Source: [Flavobacterium] thermophilum
GTDB taxonomy: Bacteria; Bacillota; Bacilli; Bacillales; Anoxybacillaceae
Direction: 5' to 3'
Assembly: GCA_900450595.1 (NCBI GenBank)
Contig: UGGS01000001.1
Span: 2,108,001-2,172,000 of the forward strand
Length of the DNA stretch: 64,000 nt
Below are positions 47,219 to 56,579 of the stretch, piece by piece; the first letter of the stretch is position 1, and every line of letters begins with the position of its first letter. A model generated the notes under the pieces. The model saw only the letters and a list, made by a program, of their open reading frames with translations. It was not told where the DNA came from and ran no database searches. Made by a program: the position numbers and the translations under genes.

Positions 47219-47551
47219 TTACGCCGCGAGAAAGCGGCGAACGCTCGGAATCTTCTGCACCACAAAACGGTCAAACAGCCAAATGACAACAAGCGACAAC
47301 GCAAACAGCGGCATCACGACCGCCGCAGCGATCATGCCCCCACACCGTTTTCGCCGCTTGGGGATCCTTCACCCGCCTAGGGGCGCCGAGGACGCCTTTC
47401 GGTTTGCGCTTGCGCTGCTCAACGCCAAAATGATCAGAAACGGCGCAAAGATGATCCCCGCATAGAAATGCCACCTCCAGACCGCCGCATACATCGGCGG
47501 CTGTTTGTCCGCCGCCTTCACCGTTTGTTCCACAGTTTTTCCCCCTGCCAT
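47219..47551 (-). pseudogene. PepSY-associated membrane protein with large internal deletion
   Basis: The N-terminus MAGGKTVEQTVKAADKQPPM and YAAVWRWHFYAGIIFAPFLI is the first membrane helix of a PepSY-TM protein. The C-terminus VVMPLFALSLVVIWLFDRFV and QKIPSVRRFLAA is its last helix. Between them only about 30 scrambled codons remain of the usual ~350, and the two parts are in different frames. A decayed gene, formerly perhaps linked to iron or respiratory functions. Confidence 0.8.
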
Positions 47552-47652
47552 GTTTTTCAGTAGGCAGTATAGAACAAAACTGTGTCCAAACGGTGTGCAA
47601 TCGGCGAAAATGGTGTGAAATGAAACGGCCGGAGACAGACCAGTCCGCCTCG

Positions 47653-48837
47653 TCATCCAATCAACCCAAGGCGCAGCGCTTTTGCCACCGCTTCCGTCCG
47701 ATTTTTGGCGCGAAGCTTCCTTAAGGCGCTCGAAATATAGTCGCGCACTGTAAATTCGCTTAAATACAGCTGTTCAGCTGCTTCTGATGTCGATGCCCCA
47801 TCAGCGAGCAGCTTCAACACCTCGATTTCCCGCGGCGACAGCGGCTCATGCTCTCCCTCATCCTTTTTTCTCGCCGGCGCTTCGATCAATTTCAACAACA
47901 ATTCCCCCGCGCTTTGGCCAAATTTCATCAACGCCGGAAACAACCGACGGTCGATGGAAAAAAACCGCCCCGGCCCCCGATCAAGGACAACGCCTCCAAT
48001 CATCCGCCCTTCCGTCGGCACATACACCGGAACGATCACCAGCGAGGCCAAACCGAACGGGTCCACATACAGGCGCGGAAACTGTTCGCTCGCCCTCGGC
48101 ACATAAATCGGACGAAAATGGCGAAACTCATGCACTTCCGCTTTCAATTTCCCCACACTTTCTTTCAACATCGGAATGCTGTCCAATTCCACGCGCAAGC
48201 GCTGAATTTGCCCGTTGTCCACGCCATACCCGTGCAGGCCGATGGCTGTGCTCTCCTGATTGACAAATTGAAACAGCGCACAGCGGGTGAAAGGAAGAAA
48301 ATAGGAAAAACCAAAACAAATATGCGCCGCCGATTCCTCAAACGTCTGCGCCCGCAAAATCCATTCGTTAAACAAAATGACGGCGTCTTTCCACAAGGAT
48401 TCTTTTTTCCACGAGGAATCGCCGCCGATTTTGAATGATTGCTCATTCACTTCATACAACAACCATTCATTCCATTTAAAAAACAAATACCGCACGGCTG
48501 GGTGCAGCGCAGCAGCCGCTGACGCATGCGCCTTCAACACTTGATGAACCGTATTTTCCATTAAATTCAGGGAAAATATGACCATCTCCGGATGAAACAC
48601 CGCAATGCGTTCGAGCTGCCCATTCGCTGGATGTTCACCCCCGTACGGGAGCAATCTTGCCTGAACGAATGCGCACAGCGTCGAAAACACCTCTTGAACC
48701 CGCGCATTCCGCTTGCCAAGCGCTTCGCCGATCCGCTTCCATTCCCGGTTCAATTCCGCCGCATACCTATGCAAGATGTCGGCCGCTTCATGAAGCAAAC
48801 GAAGCAAATGATCATTTAATTCCTTCGACATCCCCAT
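47653..48837 (-). CDS. LuxR-type HTH transcriptional regulator with GAF-like sensor
   Basis: 394-residue regulator. The C-terminal 65 residues are a LuxR/FixJ DNA-binding domain (LSPREIEVLKLLADGASTSE, TVRDYISSALRKLRAKNRTE). The centre (about 190-315) resembles a GAF domain (CALFQFVNQESTAIGLHGYG, LASLVIVPVYVPTEGRMIGG). The N-terminal ~180 residues are helical and unassigned. No receiver or ATPase domain, so it probably senses a small molecule or redox cue. It is divergent from the DUF6230-DUF6114 pair and is its likely regulator. Confidence 0.85.
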   Translation of the reverse strand: MGMSKELNDHLLRLLHEAADILHRYAAELNREWKRIGEALGKRNARVQEVFSTLCAFVQARLLPYGGEHPANGQLERIAVFHPEMVIFSLNLMENTVHQVLKAHASAAAALHPAVRYLFFKWNEWLLYEVNEQSFKIGGDSSWKKESLWKDAVILFNEWILRAQTFEESAAHICFGFSYFLPFTRCALFQFVNQESTAIGLHGYGVDNGQIQRLRVELDSIPMLKESVGKLKAEVHEFRHFRPIYVPRASEQFPRLYVDPFGLASLVIVPVYVPTEGRMIGGVVLDRGPGRFFSIDRRLFPALMKFGQSAGELLLKLIEAPARKKDEGEHEPLSPREIEVLKLLADGASTSEAAEQLYLSEFTVRDYISSALRKLRAKNRTEAVAKALRLGLIG

Positions 48838-49058
48838 CCTCCCCCCGCATCCCCGCTAGTGATCGACTACTTTGATCATCTAATTTCTTAATTCGATCGG
48901 TCAATTCCTTCTTTTGCCCGTCACGGTTGTCCAACAGCACTTAAAAAATCCGACAAACATAGGGATGTAATGAAATGTATAATTGTCATAAAATTTAAAC
49001 AGATTCACTAAAGCGCTTACAGCGCTGATCATTCAAAAAAAGGGGGAGGAGAAACGCC

Positions 49059-49649
49059 ATGGAAATGGCAACAAAACCGGTCATCATTGGGGGGCGCACA
49101 GCGAAAAAGCCGCTGATCGCCGCGCTGTTAGGGGGGTTCCTGCTGTTAGGCGCCTTGCTGTCGATCTTCGGGCTGACAGGCGTCGCCTATGCCGTGCCGA
49201 TCAGTGGGGTCGGGGAGTTCACCGTTCAATTTGACAAACTGAACGGCAGCGGATTTAAAATGTACGGCGGCGTGGCGGAAGCAGGCAATGCCCCACAGAC
49301 GCCGGTCTTCGTCAATGAAATGGACAAAGCGACGATTCAAGGTCTTCGGATTTCGAAAGACTTCCCGGCCTTGGGCATTCGCGTCGTCATCGTGGCGAGC
49401 CAACCGGTCTCGATTGACGGCCTCGTGCAAAAAGCGACGCAAATCAACGGCAACATCTCCTTCGGCAGCTTGACGATGAAAGAAAGCTATGTCGGCGATA
49501 CGAGCAACCCAGTCGAGAAGGCGGCCAAAGAATTCACACAAGGAGCCGACAGCATTACGATCGAAAACGGCGATATCAAAACCGTCTACTTGTTCCAGCA
49601 AAAAGTGTCGCTGCCGGGCATGAAAGTGTACTTTGAAAAACTCAACTAA
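49059..49649 (+). CDS. DUF6230 family membrane-anchored protein
   Basis: 196-residue protein. After a short cytoplasmic stretch one hydrophobic segment (LIAALLGGFLLLGALLSIFG) anchors it, and the external domain begins ISGVGEFTVQFDKLNGSGFK and ends VYLFQQKVSLPGMKVYFEKL. This matches DUF6230, a family I associate mainly with actinomycetes, where it is often next to DUF6114. An AGGGGGAGGAG ribosome site precedes it. Function unknown. Confidence 0.78.
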   Translation: MEMATKPVIIGGRTAKKPLIAALLGGFLLLGALLSIFGLTGVAYAVPISGVGEFTVQFDKLNGSGFKMYGGVAEAGNAPQTPVFVNEMDKATIQGLRISKDFPALGIRVVIVASQPVSIDGLVQKATQINGNISFGSLTMKESYVGDTSNPVEKAAKEFTQGADSITIENGDIKTVYLFQQKVSLPGMKVYFEKLN

Positions 49650-49671
49650 ATTTCAGTAAGGATGAGAAACA

Positions 49672-50097
49672 TTGGGCATCATTCGTTCTAGCTGGCAGGC
49701 GTTCGGTCGCTGGCGGAAACGCCGCCCGTTTTGGGGGGCGACGTTTCTCTTGTTATCAAGCCTTGTGATTTTATGGATTCCGATGCAGCTGTATGAAATT
49801 TCGCTTGTCCCCGGAAGCATGGTGTTCGCCGGCTTTTTCCTTGGCGGCATGGTCATGTTGATGGGGATTCTTTCCTACGCCATGCCGCGGCTATCCACCT
49901 TGCTCGGCATCATCGGCATGTTCAGTGCCATTCTGTCGATCATGGGCGCCTTGGGTGGCTTCTTAGTCGGCACCATTCTCGGCATCATCGGCGGGGCGCT
50001 TTGCATCGCCTGGCGCCCGCAATGGGCTGAAGCCGACGCTCCTGCTGCTCATCATGAAGCAGCGGCGGACAAAGAGCCATCCGCCGCAATCGACTAA
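49672..50097 (+). CDS. DUF6114 family membrane protein
   Basis: 141-residue membrane protein with four hydrophobic segments (FWGATFLLLSSLVILWIPMQ, LVPGSMVFAGFFLGGMVMLM, LLGIIGMFSAILSIMGALGG, FLVGTILGIIGGALCIAW) and a charged Ala/Glu tail. TTG start with AAGGATG upstream, 22 bases after the DUF6230 stop codon, so the two form an operon. The match is to DUF6114, the usual partner of DUF6230. Probably a membrane complex of unknown role. Confidence 0.78.
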   Translation: MGIIRSSWQAFGRWRKRRPFWGATFLLLSSLVILWIPMQLYEISLVPGSMVFAGFFLGGMVMLMGILSYAMPRLSTLLGIIGMFSAILSIMGALGGFLVGTILGIIGGALCIAWRPQWAEADAPAAHHEAAADKEPSAAID

Positions 50098-50105
50098 CAG
50101 GCGCC

Positions 50106-50157
50106 GATCGCTCGGCCGAACGAAGCGAAATATTCGTTCGTTCGGCCTTCTTTTTTT
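50106..50157 (+). terminator. Terminator of the DUF6230-DUF6114 operon
   Basis: Stem GGCCGAACGAA / TTCGTTCGGCC followed by TTCTTTTTTT. Confidence 0.88.
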
Positions 50158-50550
50158 ATCTCTTTTTCCCGATCACGAATCCATTCATCATGAACAAACG
50201 AGGCGCATATTCATATTATGGGCCCATCATCGCTGCAGAACAAGATCGGCGCTAGAGCTGAGGCCGCCTCCGAAGATTCTAGGCATCCATCCTCGCGCCT
50301 AGATACACGCTGGAAGGATGCCCAAATGCCTCTTGTCCCTTTGGCATCAAGGGATGAGAGGCATTTTGTTTACTTAGTCACTGTCGAACTCGGTATACAA
50401 TGCAAGGCAAAAAACACGGTGCAAAATCCGCGCAAAATTTTCGCCCATTCGCTGGCTTCTTTCGCATTCTTGAAAAAGCAAAAACGACCGCAAACACGGT
50501 CGCATCAAGCGGTTCACCATTTTTCATCCGAAACAGCAACATGTTGGAAA
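50158..50550. other. Intergenic stretch with a gene-less terminator hairpin
   Basis: No gene I can support. A strong hairpin AAATGCCTCT / AGAGGCATTT with a T-rich right side lies at about 50321-50376 on the plus strand, but no recognisable gene precedes it. A short unassigned RNA could end here. The rest lies downstream of the tmRNA 3' end. Confidence 0.4.
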
Positions 50551-50899
50551 TGGAGACGGTGGGAGTCGAACCCACGTCCAGAGGCATCGCCACTTAAGCA
50601 TCTACGAGCGTAGTCGGTATATTTCGCTTCGCCGTCCGTTCCGCCTACCGACAGGCCTCCCGGCGGCTAGCCTGGTTCGTCTCTTCCCTCATCCTCAGGC
50701 GGCGGATTTGGGCGTAGCCCGCTTCATATGAGCCCCTCGAACGCCACGCGGGCGATGGCGGGAGGAGCTAGCTGCAGCAATTAGGCAGCTAAAGCGTAGT
50801 TTTGTTTGCCAGTTATCTTTAGGTGACGTTTTTACGAGGACGTCCCCCTCGGCTCGCCGCTTAAGCTCGACCTACCCCTGTCGAATCCGGATCGTCCCC
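50551..50899 (-). ncRNA. ssrA: Transfer-messenger RNA (tmRNA)
   Basis: 349 bases. The 5' end GGGGACGATCCGGATTCGAC pairs with the 3' tRNA-like end GGTTCGACTCCCACCGTCTC, whose CCA is encoded. The resume frame reads GKQNYALAA then TAA, an alanine-rich degradation tag in the Bacillus style and shorter than the B. subtilis tag. It works with SmpB, encoded next upstream, to rescue stalled ribosomes. The order ssrA-smpB-rnr-est-secG is as in B. subtilis. Confidence 0.97.
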
Positions 50900-51240
50900 G
50901 CGGTGCGAAGAGATCAGAACAGCTTAAGCATCGGATAACTAGCTGTTGCACTTTTTATTATACCATGACGCGGTGCATTTTCAATGGGAATGTTTTCAAT
51001 CTCGCCAAAAAACAGGCTCTTCTCCGAATGTTGTGACGGATGATTGAGAACACGGCTTCTTGGCACTTGCCAAGAAAAATCAGCCCATCCCATTTTCCGT
51101 ACACGGCGACGCAAGAAATGCCCCCGCTTGCCGCGATGAACCAAACATCCCTCCGCCGTTCCCAAACCGGCAATGCCCGCCAAAAGCCCGATGTTTCAGG
51201 CTCCCGCCCTCGACAAATGCCCGCTCGGCGGCTTGCCTCT

Positions 51241-51708
51241 CTACAGCTTTTGCCGCTCGCGAAACGCCCGTTCGATTTCGCGCTGCGCTTCTTTCCGCTT
51301 CATGTCTTCCCGTTTGTCGTATTTTTTCTTCCCTTTGGCCACTCCAAGCTCCACTTTGGCAAAGCCATTTTTAATATACAATTTCAGCGGCACGAGCGTA
51401 TACCCTTGCTCTTTCGTATAGCCGATCAGCTTGTTGATTTCGCGGCGGTGCAAAAGGAGCTTTCTCGTCCGCAGCGGATCATGGTTGTAGCGGTTGCCTT
51501 GTTCATACGGGCTGATATGCATGTTATGGAGAAACACTTCCCCTTTTTCCACTTTGGCGAACGAATCTTTCAAGTTCACCCGGCCGTTGCGGATCGATTT
51601 GATTTCCGTCCCTTGCAGCACAAGGCCGGCTTCATACGTTTCTTCGATGAAATAGTCGTGGTGCGCTTTTTTGTTTTGGGCGATCACTTTTCCTTCGCCT
51701 TTCGGCAT
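51241..51708 (-). CDS. smpB: SsrA-binding protein SmpB
   Basis: 155-residue tmRNA chaperone, family length. Typical run: [60 protein letters not shown] and a basic C-terminal tail ([16 protein letters not shown]) that enters the ribosomal decoding site. ssrA lies downstream on the same strand. Confidence 0.97.
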   Translation of the reverse strand: MPKGEGKVIAQNKKAHHDYFIEETYEAGLVLQGTEIKSIRNGRVNLKDSFAKVEKGEVFLHNMHISPYEQGNRYNHDPLRTRKLLLHRREINKLIGYTKEQGYTLVPLKLYIKNGFAKVELGVAKGKKKYDKREDMKRKEAQREIERAFRERQKL

Positions 51709-51756
51709 CCGTTTTCCCCCTCCTCATCGGCGTTTCTTATTTTACCAAAAACGAAA

Positions 51757-51790
51757 AGGAAGGAAAAGCCGCCCGTTCGGCTTTTCCTCA
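51757..51790 (-). terminator. Hairpin after rnr
   Basis: Stem GGAAAAGCCG / CGGCTTTTCC, immediately after the rnr stop codon, followed by TTCCTTTTCG. Probably a partial terminator between rnr and smpB. Confidence 0.6.
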
Positions 51791-54064
51791 CCGTTTTTTC
51801 TTTTTCTTCTTTTTTGCTTTCGCGGCGCGGCCCGCACCGGTTTTTCCTTTTGCCTCTGCTTTCGGCTTGCCGTTCTTTTGTTTTTTTCCTTCAATAACGA
51901 CCGGCGCGGCTTTTGCCTTCGGCGGGCGGCGTCCTTTCATGCCGACGACTTCAAAATCAACGATCCGTTCGTCTTTGTTGACGTTGATGACACGGACGGT
52001 GATTTCATCGCCGATGCGGTACATTTTTCCCGTCCGCTCGCCGATCATCGCATAACTGCGCTCGTCATAGCGGTAATAGTCGTCGGTTAAGTAGCTGACG
52101 TGCACCAGGCCTTCGATCGTGTTCGGCAGCTCAACGAACAAGCCGAAGTTCGTCACCGAGCTGATAATGCCGTCAAACTCCATCCCGATTTTGTCTTCCA
52201 TAAACTCGGTTTTCTTCAGATCGTCCGTCTCCCGCTCGGCCTCGACGGCGCGCCGCTCCATGTTGGATGCATGCTCGGCAATCTCCGGCAGCTTTTCCGC
52301 CCATTTTCGCTGCGTCTCCGGATCCATCTGCCCGTTGATCAAGCAGGTCCGGATGAGCCGGTGGACGATCAAGTCCGGATAGCGGCGGATCGGCGACGTA
52401 AAATGGGTGTAAAACTCAGTCGACAGCCCATAATGGCCGAGGCTCTCGGCGTCATAGCGCGCTTGCTTCATCGACCGAAGCATGACGGTGGAGATCACCA
52501 TTTCTTCCGGCTCGCCGCGCACCGCTTCGAGAATTTGTTGGAGGGCGCGCGGGTGGATTTGGTTGCCCGTTCCTTTCACGACATAGCCGAAGTTCGTGAT
52601 GAACTCCAAGAAACGTTGCAGTTTTTCCGGCTTTGGATCCTCATGGACGCGGTACATAAACGGTACGTTCAGCCAATGGAAATGCTCAGCGACCGTTTCG
52701 TTCGCCGCCAACATAAACTCTTCAATCAACCGCTCGGCGACCGACCGCTCGCGCAAGACGACATCGTACGGCTTGCCGTTTTCATCGACGAGCACTTTCG
52801 CTTCTTTGAAATCAAAATCGATCGCCCCGCGCTTCATCCGCTTCGTGCGCAAAATGTCGGCGAGCTCAGCCATCAGCTCAAACATCGGCACAAGCGGCGC
52901 GTATTTTTCCCGCAAGGCTTCGTCTTTGTCCACCAAAATTTTATTGACATCGGAATACGTCATCCGCTCTGTCGTGCGGATGACGCTTTGGAAAATGTCA
53001 TGGCGGACGACTTCGCCTTGCGGGGTGATCTCCATCTCGCACGACAGCGTCAGCCGGTCGACTTTCGGGTTGAGCGAACAAATGCCGTTGGACAGCCGGT
53101 GCGGAATCATCGGGATGACGCGGTCGACCAAATAGACGCTCGTGCCGCGCTCATACGCCTCGCGGTCGATCGGCGAGCCTTCTTCGACGTAATGGCTCAC
53201 GTCGGCGATGTGGACGCCGAGCTTATAGTTGCCGTTTTCCAGCTTCGTCACCGTCACCGCATCGTCTAAGTCTTTCGCATCCTCGCCGTCAATGGTGACG
53301 ATCATCTCGCCGCGCAAATCGCGCCGCCCTTCCAAATCTTGCTCGGTAATCACATCGGGCACACGGTTCGCATGCTCGATGACGTCATCGGGAAATTGAA
53401 GCGGCAGCCCATGCTTATAGATGATCGACAAAATGTCGACGCCCGGGTCGTTTTTATGGCCGAGAATTCGGACGACTTCCCCTTCAGCGCTCATCCGTCC
53501 TTCTGGATACGAGGTGAGCCGGACGACGACTTTATGCCCTTCGACCGCACCGTTCGCGGCGTGTTTCGGAATGAAAATGTCGTTGACGATCCGCTTGTCA
53601 TCCGGGATGACAAAGCCGAAATATTTGCTTTCGGTGTACGTGCCGACGACTTCTTTCACCCCGCGCTCCACAATGCGGACGATCGTCCCTTCACGGCGCG
53701 CCCCCGATGAATCGGCCTGGACGCGCACAAGCACGGTGTCGCCATGCATCGCGTTTTTCAATTCGGACGGCGGGATGAAAATATCATCCAGTCCTGGCTC
53801 CTCCGGTGTGACAAACGCGAATCCTTTCGGGTGGCCAATCACCTTGCCGCGCACGAGATTCATCCGCTCAGGCACGCCGTAGCGGTTGCTGCGCGTCCGG
53901 ACGATGAGTCCTTCCTCTTCCAGGGCGACAAGCGTTTTGACAAACTCCTTGAATCCATCGGCATCCTCGATGCCAAACGCTTCTTCCAACTCTTCGACCG
54001 TCAGCGGCTTATACGCCTCATCGCGCATAAACGTTAAGATGCGTTCGGCCAACACATGATCCAT
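51788..54064 (-). CDS. rnr: Ribonuclease R
   Basis: 758-residue 3'-5' exoribonuclease. It has an N-terminal winged helix, cold-shock domains, the RNB catalytic domain with the metal aspartates in [20 protein letters not shown], and a C-terminal S1 domain ([20 protein letters not shown]). It ends in a very basic tail ([10 protein letters not shown]). It degrades structured RNA, including in tmRNA quality control, which fits the neighbours smpB and ssrA. Confidence 0.97.
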   Translation of the reverse strand: MDHVLAERILTFMRDEAYKPLTVEELEEAFGIEDADGFKEFVKTLVALEEEGLIVRTRSNRYGVPERMNLVRGKVIGHPKGFAFVTPEEPGLDDIFIPPSELKNAMHGDTVLVRVQADSSGARREGTIVRIVERGVKEVVGTYTESKYFGFVIPDDKRIVNDIFIPKHAANGAVEGHKVVVRLTSYPEGRMSAEGEVVRILGHKNDPGVDILSIIYKHGLPLQFPDDVIEHANRVPDVITEQDLEGRRDLRGEMIVTIDGEDAKDLDDAVTVTKLENGNYKLGVHIADVSHYVEEGSPIDREAYERGTSVYLVDRVIPMIPHRLSNGICSLNPKVDRLTLSCEMEITPQGEVVRHDIFQSVIRTTERMTYSDVNKILVDKDEALREKYAPLVPMFELMAELADILRTKRMKRGAIDFDFKEAKVLVDENGKPYDVVLRERSVAERLIEEFMLAANETVAEHFHWLNVPFMYRVHEDPKPEKLQRFLEFITNFGYVVKGTGNQIHPRALQQILEAVRGEPEEMVISTVMLRSMKQARYDAESLGHYGLSTEFYTHFTSPIRRYPDLIVHRLIRTCLINGQMDPETQRKWAEKLPEIAEHASNMERRAVEAERETDDLKKTEFMEDKIGMEFDGIISSVTNFGLFVELPNTIEGLVHVSYLTDDYYRYDERSYAMIGERTGKMYRIGDEITVRVINVNKDERIVDFEVVGMKGRRPPKAKAAPVVIEGKKQKNGKPKAEAKGKTGAGRAAKAKKKKKKKR

Positions 54065-54086
54065 TGTCCATCCCCTCCTTTCTCCA

Positions 54087-54830
54087 TTACCAATCTAACG
54101 ATTCAAGAAATGCATAAATATCTTCATGCAGCTGATCTTTTTCTTGATCAAGCGTAATCACATGGCCTGATTGCTCATACCACTTGATTTGTTTGACCGG
54201 CGATTCAATTTCGTTATAAATGATGTTCGCGCTGTCCGGGTTGATCATCTCATCATGGCGCGCCTGCACAACAAACGTCGGGGCATAAATCAAATCAAGA
54301 TGGTCACGCACATCGGCGATCAGCTCCTGCAGCGCCTTTAACGTCTTCATCGGCGTCTGCTTGAACTTCTCCATCTCCTGTTCGATCTGCTCCTCTGATT
54401 TTCCTTCCCGCTTTTTATACTCGCGCGCATACTCGAGCACGCCTTCGTACATCGTTTCCTCGCTTTTGATGTACATCGGCGCGCACATCGTCACAATGCC
54501 CTCTATAGGTACAGTGTAACCTAATTTCAATGAAAATACGCCTCCAAGCGACAGTCCGGCGACGGCGATTTTTTCGTAGCCCTTGTTTTTCAAAAACTCG
54601 TAGCCGTTCATGACATCTTGCCACCAGTCATCCGGCCCGGTGTGGACGAGCTCCTCAGGCGGCACGCCGTGTCCTTTGTAAATCGGCGCATGGCACGTAT
54701 AGCCTTTGGATTCTAAAAAACGCCCGAGCATCCGAACATCAGCGGAATTGCCGGTAAACCCATGCAACAGCAGCACCGCCCGCTCCCCGGCTTCAAAGAA
54801 AAACGGCTTCGGCGGAACAATTTTCATCAT
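54087..54830 (-). CDS. est: Carboxylesterase Est30-type
   Basis: 247-residue alpha/beta hydrolase near-identical in plan to G. stearothermophilus Est30. Oxyanion-side [11 protein letters not shown], nucleophile S94 in GLSLGG, aspartate in [14 protein letters not shown] and histidine in [12 protein letters not shown]. Monoacyl esterase acting on short to medium chains in the family. It lies between secG and rnr, as yvaK does in B. subtilis. Confidence 0.95.
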
Positions 54831-54902
54831 AGGTTCTCCTTCCTCTCTGGTGTGAAATAGAAAGGGCAGCCCTTCATTCTATGGACCGCCCCCGTTTTTT
54901 GC

Positions 54903-55139
54903 TTATGATGGTTGGACATAAACAACAAGAATCGCCAACACAAAGAACAAAACGGCCAACACAACCGTCACGCGCTGAAACACCGCATCGAGTCCACGGG
55001 CTTTCTGCTTCCCGAACAGTTGCTCGGCGCCGCCAGTGATCGCCCCCGACAGCCCGGCGCTGCGGCCCGACTGCAACAACACCACCGCAATCAGCGCGAT
55101 CGACACAATGACAAGCAGCGTCACAAGCAAGGCATGCAT
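54903..55139 (-). CDS. secG: Preprotein translocase subunit SecG
   Basis: 78-residue inner-membrane protein with two hydrophobic segments, [20 protein letters not shown] and [20 protein letters not shown]. The conserved cytoplasmic loop [20 protein letters not shown] lies between them. Part of the SecYEG channel. ATG at 55139 follows GGAGGT. Heads the secG-est-rnr-smpB group. Confidence 0.95.
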   Translation of the reverse strand: MHALLVTLLVIVSIALIAVVLLQSGRSAGLSGAITGGAEQLFGKQKARGLDAVFQRVTVVLAVLFFVLAILVVYVQPS

Positions 55140-55282
55140 GCTTGACACCTCCAACGACCGACATTGCAATAATTTCACTATACCATAGATCGCCGTTGGC
55201 GGCAACTGGCGGGCCTGTCTCAACACGACGAAAGCCCCCTCATTCCTTTTTTGGTGAAACATGTAATCATTTTGAATCATTT

Positions 55283-55303
55283 TGTATATACTGTGTAGAT
55301 ACA
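55283..55303. promoter_or_regulatory. Candidate MazE-type operator
   Basis: Imperfect palindrome TGTATATAC-TGT-GTAGATACA just upstream of the toxin-antitoxin genes, with a possible -10 TATACT inside it. Antitoxins of this class usually autoregulate by binding such sites. Confidence 0.45.
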
Positions 55304-55372
55304 TTTAGGAACGGAGATGATACAATGAATTCAAAACAAAACAACAGCGTAAAAAAGAAAGGAGAGAATGTG

Positions 55373-55624
55373 ATGTCTACTGTCATCGTGCAAAAGTGGG
55401 GGAACAGTTTGGGCATCCGCATCCCAAAAGACGCGGCTGACCAAATCGGGATTCAACAAGGTTCTGAAATGGAATTACATGTCATTGAAAACGAAGGAAT
55501 CATCACATTAAAGCCGAAAAGAGCACGGAAGAAATACACATTGGAAGAGCTACTCTCACAAATTACCCCTGAAAATCGACATAAGGAGATCGATTTTGGG
55601 GTAGAAGGGCGTGAGTGGATCTAA
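55373..55624 (+). CDS. mazE: MazE/AbrB-type antitoxin
   Basis: 83-residue antitoxin with the swapped-hairpin AbrB fold at the N-terminus (MSTVIVQKWGNSLGIRIPKD, IQQGSEMELHVIENEGIITL) and a toxin-binding tail (KKYTLEELLSQITPENRHKE). ATG at 55373 has AGAAAGGAGAG six bases upstream. An in-frame ATG at 55325 has a weaker site. The stop codon overlaps the toxin start as TAATG. Confidence 0.9.
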   Translation: MSTVIVQKWGNSLGIRIPKDAADQIGIQQGSEMELHVIENEGIITLKPKRARKKYTLEELLSQITPENRHKEIDFGVEGREWI

Positions 55625-56006
55625 TGGCCGCAGACGCGCCGGAAAGAGGAGATTTCGTTGTGTTGAACTTCCATCCACAAGCTGGCCATGAACAAGCAGG
55701 AAGAAGAATTGCTCTTGTTTTATCTCCACAAAAATTCAATCAAGCAACAGGATTTGCAGTTGTTTGTCCCATCACCAATCAGAAGAAAGGCTATCCGTTT
55801 GAAGTGGATTTGCCAAAAGAAGGAATACTCCTTGAAGGCGGCGCTCCCATTACAGGGGTCATTTTATCGACCAAATCAAATCATTGGATTGGAAAGCTCG
55901 TCATCTAAAAATTTTAAAAAAATACAATCGAGAAGATGCGCAAATAGAGGAAATCGACGAAATCATTGACGAATGCCTGGCTAAAATCGCCACGTATCTG
56001 ACTTGA
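55624..56006 (+). pseudogene. mazF: MazF/PemK-type toxin, frameshifted
   Basis: The first ~82 codons read as a normal MazF (RGDFVVLNFHPQAGHEQAGR, FNQATGFAVVCPITNQKKGY, GAPITGVIL). One base is then missing near 55870, and the written frame stops at 55908 after STKSNHWIGKLVI. Shifting by one restores VDQIKSLDWKARHLKILKKY and a tail ending at TGA 56004, the expected MazF C-terminus. The native stretch VDQIKSLDW is a family landmark. Either the toxin is dead or the base is a sequence error. Confidence 0.85.
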
Positions 56007-56263
56007 CCAAATCGATGGAGCCGCGAACGAATGAAACGATGCTGAAGAAAAGGCGACAACTCCTTGCCTTTCTCATCCATTCAACGGAATGGCAACGGGA
56101 GCGCAGCAAACATTCGCTCCCTCTTCTCTTTGGCAGAGATGAAGGAACGTTTCATCCTCCATCTGCTTGACGCTCCATGAATCGGATGCGGTATGATCAT
56201 TGTCGTCCACCGCCGAAATGCGTTACAATAGAAAGCAAATCGGCAACGACTGGAGGGACTTCA

Positions 56264-56479
56264 ATGGCAAGACCGGACGAACGAGTCATCATCGCGATTG
56301 ACGGCTATCAATTCAAACGGGCGCGTGAGGCAAAGGAAGGGAAAATTTTCGTCACCTCGCCGATCGGGGTGAACTTTACGTTTGACGTCAACGTCATGCG
56401 CAAGCTCATCGAGGCCATCGACCGCGACCCGGCGCTCGCGGAACAGTTTGGGCTTCCTTCTCAGGGGGCAAACGAATAA
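56264..56479 (+). CDS. Small conserved-looking hypothetical protein
   Basis: 71-residue protein MARPDERVIIAIDGYQFKRA ... EAIDRDPALAEQFGLPSQGA, with no signal or membrane segment and no recognised family. It has a GGAGGG site eight bases before the ATG and its own terminator, so it is likely real. Confidence 0.65.
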   Translation: MARPDERVIIAIDGYQFKRAREAKEGKIFVTSPIGVNFTFDVNVMRKLIEAIDRDPALAEQFGLPSQGANE

Positions 56480-56514
56480 CAAAGGAACGGCGGTTGGCCG
56501 TTCCTTTGTTGGTT
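56477..56514 (+). terminator. Terminator of the 71-residue gene
   Basis: Stem AAAGGAACGGC / GCCGTTCCTTT followed by GTTGG. The T-run is short. Confidence 0.7.
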
Positions 56515-56579
56515 TAGCGGAGAGAGGCCGAAGCTCCATTTTTCCGCAGACGGCGGTGCTCCCTCACGAATCAAATCTT

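Noticed and set aside
50182..50250. 21-residue open frame MNKRGAYSYYGPIIAAEQDR
   Set aside because: No ribosome site is visible and nothing else supports it.
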